DNA of 64,000 nt, taken from contig WHVA01000022.1 of assembly GCA_015179125.1 (NCBI GenBank), forward strand, positions 124,001 through 188,000, given 5' to 3'. Each line of letters starts with the position of its first letter. The first letter of the stretch is position 1. A program made the translations under genes and the position numbers. This DNA is from Gautieria morchelliformis (lineage: Eukaryota > Basidiomycota > Agaricomycetes > Gomphales > Gomphaceae). Under the pieces are notes generated by a model. The model worked only from the letters and a program-made list of their open reading frames with translations. It did no database searches and had not been told where the DNA came from. Below are positions 56,140 through 64,000 of the stretch, piece by piece.

Positions 56140-56444
56140 ATCTGTAAGTGGTTAGAAGTTCGTGTAATGCGGAAGATATAGTACGAGAAAGAACTAATCT
56201 GGATAGCGCTTGGGGTCCTAGATTGATAGAGGAAATACTTATACCATCCCCCCAGCAGCGCTAAAGCTGTCTCGCGACACGTAGATCTTCCGAGACAGGC
56301 TCGGACGTGATAACGCAAGCCAAACACGCTTAGCGGGTCGGGGTCATGTGGCTGGCTACAGCGCCGAGCTGTCGGACATTGCCACCCACACGGTACCCGA
56401 TTTTGCGAAGACTGCCAGTAAGGCTGCACTCATGCACTCAACGG

Positions 56445-56645
56445 TCGTGCCAAAAACCCCAACGTCTTGGGATCCGCCCGAACCAGCATGTTAGCCTCTG
56501 ATTCAGAAAGCTGACCCACCTTCTGAACAGATGTTACAGTAACACACTGCCAGTGGGTGGGGAGGATCCCAAGACGTTGGGATTTTTAGCACCCCCTGGC
56601 CCTTTTCCCTGTCTTGAACGTGCTAAGGCAGGCCAAACGTCGGGT
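56445..56645. repeat. Two facing fragments of the DPKTLGFLA-coding segment
   Basis: On the minus strand 56526-56447 encodes VGQLSESEANMLVRADPKTLGFLA. On the plus strand 56553-56640 encodes EDPKTLGFLAPPGPFPCLERAK. Both match the linker of the ORF at 55189-56139, so the segment is present three times within 1.1 kb, once inverted. Confidence 0.75.
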
Positions 56646-58254
56646 GTGACATGTGACTGGCTACATACAACGAGTCGGACGTGGCCACCCACACGGTACT
56701 CGCCTCAGTCAGGCAGGCAAGCTAGCGGGCGGTCGCTGCGACGGGCTAGATGCCGTCCTACTACAATAATCTTGGCGAAACAGCGAGGAGGTGGCCAGCC
56801 ACCCCGACCCGCTGCTGCGAGCTAGCGCGTTTGGCTTGCGTTGCGCAAAACCTCAGCCACCGCAGGCGACCCTTAGACCGACTGCCTGAAGACATCATCG
56901 ATCATCCTCTGTGCTATCTTATTTGAACACATTACTTCTATATCCAGTCTCTCAAAGTCTTGTAATGTCCTTCTTGCCATAGTAAGTGATGTCAGACCCG
57001 TGAAGAACATATACTCAGTCACGACCGTTCTCCATCTGAATCAGGTGGAGGACTCCGGGTGGAAAACATACGGAGCACCCGTTACCATCCCAGAGCCTGA
57101 CCCCCTCCCTCGATTACTCTCTCTGGTCAATGCGAGATCTCGTGCGCCACCAGATACTCGGCTGTCAATTTGTTGTGTCTCGTCCGCTGGGTCCCGAATG
57201 GTCCTCTAAATTTCACTCCGTAATGGCCATCAGCTCTTCGCGGGTAGTGGAAACACGTATTGTTACAAATTCACGCCGCCGACGTCACGACATTCGGAGG
57301 CTCCCCGTGTCATATTTGAATATGTGGTGACATTTCCCAAGGATGCCAGAAGAGATATATCCGGCTTCGCCTTCGAACGTGACGGACAGGGTGTTATTCT
57401 CTTCGCTACCGCAATCTTCAAACCGGAAACAATGAAAGACCCCCTCACGCTGTCTCCCATCTATTCACTATCGAGTATGGGCGCGCACATTGCCGCTGGC
57501 TCGGCATGGTGCAGCGTCATGCATCTCTATGATGTCCGCTTGCCCAAGACGGGATAGTGTTGTGATAATCGAGTAAAAACAGTTATGACATCATCCCAAT
57601 CCAATCCTAAACACGCTGATGAGACCGAATCATACACTATCCGAAACCCATGCCCGCGTCCATATCCAGATACAGATAGAGCATCTATCTTCCCCAGGAG
57701 TATGGGCGCCCGACGTCGTTCGTGCTTGCTGGAGAGCACAGTCCTGTGGGCAGCCACGGAATCGCGCCCATGTGTGGTTGATTGTGGGGAAGTCCATGAA
57801 TGTACTTTCCCTACTGTGACGGAGCGAAACGTTATGAAAGGGCCCACTGGCTGTCTGGGCTGGTTTGCTCCCGTCTACGAGCACAGCATGTTCAGCTGGT
57901 GTAGCGACGTTGCTTTGCCCACTACTCATAAAGACCGAGTGGTAGCGTGTCACAATAGCAATAGGGCATTCTTGACAACAGATTCCCTGAGAGGTATTGG
58001 GAGCCCCAGGCCACTATTTCTTCGATATATAGGTCATATGATTGTCGCTGTGAATGTCTTACCGGAACAATAGTGCTATAGAAGTACCAATGGAGCGCAT
58101 ACAAGACTTGCAGATACTCATGGCAGCAATCATTCATTCTGTCTTTACTTGTTCATAACCCCCCCGGTGAACCCCGCCACCAGCTCCACCACGATCCACC
58201 GCTCGCCCCCGCCCCACCTCTATGTCCCCAGCACCCTCGCATTCATCCACACTT
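56646..58254. other. No confident gene; two unknown plus-strand ORFs
   Basis: A frame at about 57300-57557 encodes a normal-looking segment with VVTFPKDARRDISGFAFER and GQGVILFATAIF that could be an exon of a host gene. A 162-codon frame follows at 57585-58073 (MTSSQSNPKHADETES). I recognise neither. They might belong to one spliced gene, but no convincing intron border was found. Confidence 0.35.
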
Positions 58255-58530
58255 TCAATCTCTTCCCTGCGAATTTTTACATACCGTCCGCGCTCGTAAC
58301 CTGGCGCCAGGAGATACGTTGACGACGCCGCGCATGGCATGGTGGGTGGACTGTGTAGTGGGAAACGGGGGGGTAGCGGGCTGCGCGATCGGGAATACAG
58401 GCGCTTCGCCATGTGGATTCGGGGGCTGGAGCGGAGAGAGCTCTGCCTCGAGCGCGCGCCGCTGTGCGAGGAGCACCGCATCTGGGTGGCTGATTAATGG
58501 GTTGAAGTCCGCTAGGACTTGACTAGGCAA
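58255..58530 (-). CDS. Unknown ORF beside the Copia-4 insertion, possible host exon
   Basis: The minus-strand frame encodes VLADFNPLISHPDAVLLAQRRALEAEL followed by a proline-rich tail. The helix-like first part has a normal composition, but I know no family for it. It lies about 110 bp left of Copia-4, whose insertion may have split the original gene. Confidence 0.35.
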   Translation of the reverse strand: MPSQVLADFNPLISHPDAVLLAQRRALEAELSPLQPPNPHGEAPVFPIAQPATPPFPTTQSTHHAMRGVVNVSPGARLRARTVCKNSQGRD

Positions 58531-58639
58531 GGATGTATAGCGGCGCTACTACAACCTTGCCGTGGTTTGTGGGGAGAGGAGCAGGACGTTCGCCGCTGGC
58601 TGCGCGGGTGGTCCCGATGTCAGATGTGGGCGATGCGGG

Positions 58640-61600
58640 TATTGGATTCTGTACCGAATGGTCAGATCTCAGTCTCACAGCGGTGTGTGATAGACTCTGT
58701 GTATACCTGTACCGAATGGTCAGATCTAGGTACAGGTATATCAATACATATGTGTAAGGGTAACTAAGTGAGATCACATTACCTCAGTCTACAGCGGTGT
58801 GTGATAGACTGAGGAAAAGGTCGTGAACTCCGACACGCGTCTCAAGTACCGCACCCGCGGAGTTGAATACGCGTATAGGTCACGCTTGCGACTCCAACAC
58901 ACCCCCTCAAGCGTCGACCGCAACGTACGATCTTCGTAGGCCTATCTTGTTGAATAGGTAACTGAAGATTGGATGGCTCAGACCCTTGGTAAGGATGTCG
59001 GCGGAGTTCTCCCTTGTCGGCACATGCGTGAAGCCAACCTCTCGACGCGCAACGTGTTCGCGTATGAAGTGGTGGGCGACGTCGATGTGTTTCGTTCTAG
59101 CATGGAAAGTTGGGTCTTTGGTGAGTGTGATTGCGCCCATGTTGTCACACAAGATCATTGTTGCGCCGGTTTGTTCAAAACCGATGAGTTTCAGGAGGGA
59201 TCTTAGCCAAAGCGCTTCCTTTATTCCTAGGTGCACGACATGTATTCGGCTTCGACACTGGAGGTTGCAATGGTAGGTTGTTTTTTCGAGCTCCATGAGA
59301 TCGGCCCTCCACCTAATGAATATAGGTAGCCCGCAACAGACCTGCGGTCACTCCGATCCGAAGCCCAGTCCGAATCTACCCAGCCGGATAGGAGCACACC
59401 CTTCCCACCCAGGACGAGCTCCACATCACGCGTCGTATATAGGTAGGTGATGACTCTTTGGGCTTGCATCCAATGTGCAGGGCCAGGATTCGCACTGAAT
59501 TGACTCAGATGAGAGACCGCGAACGAGATATCGGGCCGTGTGCCCATGGCTGCATACATCATCGATCCGATGGCGGTGAGGTAAGGAATTTTCTGCATGC
59601 TCTTCTTCTCTTCGTCACTGCTGGGGCACAGGTCCTTGGATAGGACGACGGCAGGGTCGAGTGGGGTATACTTGGCATAGGCGTTCTGTAAGTTCAGTCG
59701 TGTTGTTATCGTCTCGATGTAGGCACGCTGAGACAGTGAGACAGTCCTCGCAGCACAGTTTCTCTTAACAGCCATGCCAAGAAGGTGGTGGACCTCACCA
59801 AGGTCCACAAGGTCGAAGATCGCCCCGACGTCAGTCTTCACCCTCTTCATTTCTGCCGCAGTGCTTGCCGTCACGCAGATGTCATCTACGTGGATGGCGA
59901 GAATGGAAGTGCCATCAGCAGTGGTGCGTGTATAGACGCAATGGTCAGCCGCCACTCTGGTAAAACCTATCTCTTCCACCAGGGCTTTGTTTAATCTCGC
60001 GTTCCACAACCGCAGGGACTGTAGAAGGCCATAGAGAGTCTTCTTCTTCTTCAGCCGACAGATGTAAGTCTCCTTCCCTTTCTCGATGCGCCCCTCCGAT
60101 CCATCTGGTGGATTTCCCAATCCATAGCGGCTCCGATGTGCAGTATCGCTCGTACGGACTCCATCCTCGTGATGGGAGCGAAGGTGTCTATGTAGTCTAT
60201 ACCGGCCCTCTGGACAAACCCTTTTGCCACCACACGGGACTTGAACCTTTTTGGGGTGCCGCTCACATCCTTTTTACGCAGGAACACCCACTTCGATGGG
60301 ATGACATGACGACCGTCAGGGACCTCGGTTCGTGGGATAAGATCCCACACGCCGTGTTGCGACAGTGAGCGCATCTCATCGGTCATACTCGTCTCCCACT
60401 GTGGGGCATCTGACCTCCGTAGGATCTCTCGGTAGGTCTTGGGATCATCTACCTCACCGGCATAACACCATTCCTCCTCCGACTCAGCCACAAACACACC
60501 TACCTCCTCATGGTCTAACGGCGCACTCCCTCGAACGCGTGCCTTGCTCTCTCGCATCTCCCTGAGGGTCCTGTCCATTACAGACTCATACGACAGACCT
60601 CTCATCGCAGCGCCTGCAGCGGACGCTTTTGGCACGCGGGCAGAACGACGTGGGATCGTCTCCGTGGGTGCATCGGTGAGTTCCCCATGTTCATCGGCGT
60701 CAGCATGGTCAGGGTCGTTGACCTCAGGTTCAGGGACAGGGATCGCATCCGCGTTTGCAATGACCCCTGGGAGCAGTTTCCTGGGGAGGGAGTCTTGACT
60801 CTCTGCAAAGACCATGTTCCGAGTGACATGGATCTTGCCGGACAGTCGCTCCAGACAGCGGTAAGCTTTTGATGTCTCTGAATAGCCGACCAAAACACAT
60901 TCAACAGACCGGTTGTAGATTTTTGGATTATCACCGGCAATGTGTACCCACGCCCGGCACCCAAGCTCCCTTAAGTGTGAGATATCCGGGCGCACGCCGA
61001 ACCATATCTCATATGGCGTCACCCCTTTCAGGGTCCGGGTATGTGTTCTGTTCTTTAGGTAGGCAGCTGCTCTTACCGATTCAGCCCACAGGCTCGGAGG
61101 TAACTTAGCATCCGATCTGATCGCACGGGCGTGGTTCATTATGGTACGGTGACATCTCTCTGCACGACCATTCTCTGCTGACGTGTAAGGGGCGGTTGTT
61201 TGATGGCGGATGCCTTCACGCCTTAGGTATGATTCGAACTCGTCGGAGGTGTACTCGCCACCGTTATCGGTGCGAAAGGTCTGTACCTTCTCGTTGCTCT
61301 CCCTCTCGACCAGTGCGAGCCAGTCCTTGAAAACAACAGCCGCGTCCGACTTCTTCTTAAGTGGGAATAGCCATGACATGCATTAGTAGTCATCAATAAA
61401 GTTCAGAATGTATCTGTCCCCGGTCATGCTGCCAACGTCCTCAGGCCCGGTAATGTCCAAAAAAACCTTCTCAAGCCACTTCTTTGCCCTCCCCCCCTTC
61501 CTGAGTTTCGGAACAGGCGATTTCGTCTGTTTGCCGATAACACAGTGTTCACAAAGGGGGGGGGAGGGTAGATAGATCGACGGGCATACCTTCGGCCATG

Positions 61601-63435
61601 CCGGATTTAGCCATCTTGATAACCGAAGAGTAATTCAAGTGACCAAGCCGTCTGTGCCACGTTTCAAGGTCAGGGGCGGCACGCGCGATATTTGCAGATT
61701 CAACAACAGCCTTGGGATTGCCAGATATGTAGTAAAGGTCGGTACCAATCTTGGCCCCCTCTGCCATGATTTTTCCGCTGTGGGATTTGATAGCAACGTG
61801 GCCATCACCGAATACAGTGAACAGGCCATCGTTGTCCAGCTGCACGATCGATATCAAACGTAGCGTAGCCTCAGGGACGTAAAGCACGTCGTGGAGCGTC
61901 AATTTCCTTCCCTTTCCGCAGCGCACATGAATAGTGCCGCTACCAACGGCAGCTATATAGTGACCACCGACACCACGTATCCTACGGTTGACGGAGACAA
62001 GGGTGGAGAAGTTGGAACGTATGGGGGATACATGTGTAGTGCAACCAGAATCAGCGCACCAGGGCGACAGTCGAGCGGCAAGGTAAGTAGTATCGTTGTT
62101 GACATTCTTCACATCCAGAAGATCGGAACAGGAGTCAACCACATCCTCTATGGCAGCGCAGGAGTAATAGCCATCGTTTAGACGGGATTCATCAGCAAGA
62201 GATCGTTCGATATCGACAGCGAGGTTTGCAGTCGCAGTATCAGAGTCGGACAAGTCCGCAGCTGCATTTGATTTTTCAGTCTTCTTTTTCTTGCCGTCCT
62301 TCTTCTTTTGAGCTTCTTTGAACCAGTCTGGAGCCCTGTCTTCAGCACCCCCACCCTTCTTCCAGCAGCGCTCGAGGGGATGGTTCTTGCCACAGTTCGT
62401 GCATTTCACTTTCTCGGGATGGTTCTTCTCATGCGCGCCGAGAGTGATCGTCTCGATGACCTCCCGCTTTCTAGGGGGAGTTTTTGCGCTGGAGAAGGCG
62501 GCTAGCAGGTGCTTTCGAACCCAATCCAGCTGAGTATTTTGTAGAGCGTTCATCAAGACGAGGATAGTGAACTCAGCCTGAGTAGGAGCTTTGCTGCCCT
62601 CGTAGAGGTCCGAAATAAAGTCCTCTATCTCAGAGATGGTGCGGGCGGTGCTGGGAGGTCAGAGAATTTGGCAGACATAGCGGAGGTGATCGCATTGATC
62701 TTCGTGATCATCCCACCATGGTGAGCTTCAGCTTTCAGCCTGTCCCAGGCTTCCTTTGCGGTTAAGGTGGGATAAAGGAGGCGGCGAAGGGAGTTATCAA
62801 CATGTTTGCCGAGAGTACCGACAATGCGAACGTTAATCTGTCTCCATTCAGAGAGTTTCTTCGTGTCGGTCGGTTCGTCAATGGATCCATCAATGAAACC
62901 CATGAATCCGGACTCCATGAACGCGAACTCCATGTCCTGGGACCACTGCATCCAGGTACCCTCCCTCAGCTTCTCAACATCTTTAATTCGGACGTTATAC
63001 TCGAGGACCATTGCGAGTTGGTAGCGTGTGGGGGAATAGAGCGGGTATATGTGTCGAAAAAAAAGGTCTAGAGTCGAGTGGATACTAGGGTCGAGTGGAC
63101 GGCCTGTGACAACAAGACAAATGTGATCTTCCACGCATAGTAGTGATACTAAAGCGAGGACGGAAGGCCCATAACCTATTGGATTCTGTACCGAATGGTC
63201 AGATCTCAGTCTCACAGCGGTGTGTGATAGACTCTGTGTATACCTGTACGAATGGTCAGATCTAGGTACAGGTATATCAATACATATGTGTAAGGGTAAC
63301 TATGTGAGATCACATTACCTCAGTCTACAGCGGTGTGTGATAGACTGAGGAAAAGGTCGTGAACTCCGACACGCGTCTCAAGTACCGCACCCGCGGAGTT
63401 GAATACGCATATAGGTCACGCTTGCGACTCCAACA
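58640..63435 (-). mobile_element. Copia-4: 4,796-bp Ty1/Copia element
   Basis: The LTRs of about 260 bp (58640-58899 and 63177-63435) read TGTTGGAGTC...GAATCCAATA on the minus strand. Three differences were seen: one 1-bp indel and two substitutions. The target duplication GCGGG lies at 58635-58639 and 63436-63440. The primer-binding sequence GGTTATGGGCC follows the 5' LTR. Each LTR holds two copies of a CGAATGGTCAGATCT segment and two of an ACAGCGGTGTGTGATAGACT segment. The interior is one gag-pol frame broken by small indels. Confidence 0.93.
58907..63011 (-). pseudogene. gag-pol: Copia-4 Gag-Pol with frameshifts and one TAA
   Basis: Gag starts at ATG 63011 (MVLEYNVRIKDVEKL) and has a CCHC knuckle C-T-N-C-G-K-N-H-P-x4-C. 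Protease (CADSGCTTHVS), integrase (WHRRLGHLNY, TDNGGEYTS, AENGRAERCHRT), RT (KWVFLRKKD, H-V-D-D) and RNase H (VDSDWASD, SSVEAEYM, NKIGL end) follow in Copia order. Lesions: a 1-bp shift near 62660; a C9 run at 61553-61561 one base out of frame; TAA at 61383-61385; scrambled frame with loss near 60050-60120, where the conserved HQMDVKTAF-type region should be; and a shift near 59235. The catalytic residues themselves look intact. Confidence 0.9.
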
Positions 63436-63440
63436 GCGGG

Positions 63441-64000
63441 GCGACTTGATCGACCCTCGTGGCAATCTGACGGGAGCACCCGGGGACACGTGACCCACCG
63501 GCGAATCCTGGCCACCCTCGAGCGTAAGGATGCGGAGGGGAACTCCAACACCCAAAACGCTAGAAAAGAGAAAAGGGAGTGGTGGGTGGGGCAAAAGAAG
63601 CGTCTGCTCGCTGTGCTTCGCAGAGATGGTGGTCGCGGAGCGAGCTCTTCAACGTTTGACAGCTTAGCTAATCAACCTAGTAATCAGCCCGGCCGTAGTG
63701 CGCGGCATCGCAAGCTCCGCCTAGCACTTCAGCATCCACATGCCAATAGCGGAAGCGGCTCGGAGGCTCCCCGCGTGCAAAAAAGATGCATCCACAGAAA
63801 CAAAAAACTCGCGCCGTGTGCAGAACAAATCGCGGAGACGAAAATTGAGCGTTGATTACACAGATGCCAGTGCACTCGCAGAAATGGAAACTTGGGTGAC
63901 AATGGCAGAATGCAGATGTGAGTGCGCGCGCAGACACAGAAAATGGAGCGACAACGAGATGCGAGTGCGTCCAGAGAAAGTCGAGCGAAGCTGTCAAGCA
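63441..64000. other. No confident gene
   Basis: A 121-codon plus-strand frame (63490-63855) and an overlapping minus-strand frame show no known motif. This is the right flank of the Copia-4 target; with one GCGGG removed it joins to 58634. Confidence 0.4.

Overview
This window looks like a repeat-dense, gene-poor stretch of a filamentous fungal genome, most likely a basidiomycete (Agaricomycetes). The evidence is the set of mobile elements: chromodomain Ty3/Gypsy elements, short-LTR Ty1/Copia elements, a Tad/I-like LINE with CCHC knuckles, endonuclease, RT and RNase H, a multi-exon hAT gene and AT-rich MITEs. The one clear cellular gene relic is a Golgi-type nucleotide-sugar transporter. The genus is inferred from element style only. 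There are no operons, Shine-Dalgarno sites or recognisable rRNA or tRNA genes.

Layout. 1-9.9 kb: no convincing gene; a 19-bp minisatellite (121-272), two mirror-image arrays of palindromic units (1965-2145 and 3041-3240), a degenerate satellite (3590-7110) with a GC-rich tandem core, and three ~220-bp tandem units (7364-7930). 9.87-15.8 kb: Gypsy-1, a chromovirus split head-to-head, with gag-PR-RT-RNaseH on the minus strand and integrase-chromodomain-LTR on the plus strand. 15.8-21.4 kb: a 5'-truncated LINE whose ORF2 is cut by a solo LTR. 21.4-28.3 kb: Copia-1 5' part, two ~1-kb LTRs (family C) facing each other, Gypsy-2 protease fragments in both orientations, a second solo LTR of the Gypsy-3 family, and a Copia-2 5' fragment. 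28.3-44 kb: nested stacks. A family-D LTR contains a family-C LTR, which contains a MITE; further right a D LTR abuts another C LTR containing a MITE, which contains the 7,979-bp Gypsy-3. 44-52.6 kb: a hAT transposase gene interrupted in an exon by Copia-3. 53-54.3 kb: the transporter pseudogene. 55.2-56.1 kb: an unknown 316-codon ORF with an internal duplication. 58.6-63.4 kb: Copia-4.

How the parts work together. Gypsy-3 is the youngest and most complete element: I see one difference between its two 682-bp LTRs, its target duplication is intact and its pol is open. It has two unusual properties. Behind pol, on the opposite strand, lies an ORF with a charged coiled coil and a perfect Zn(II)2Cys6 cysteine spacing. 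The element is also saturated with the word CGGAA, 16 times on one strand of the LTR against once for TTCCG. CGG triplets are the usual core of zinc-cluster binding sites, so a self-encoded factor that binds its own element is a testable idea. Gag and pol are joined by an A7 slippery heptamer directly before the gag stop.

Decay. In Gypsy-1, the LINE and Copia-3 all eleven premature stops I found are TGA, which fits CGA to TGA change at CpG and points to methylation-driven decay. Facing LTR pairs and long inverted duplications suggest the region could also produce hairpin RNA. All counts were made by eye.
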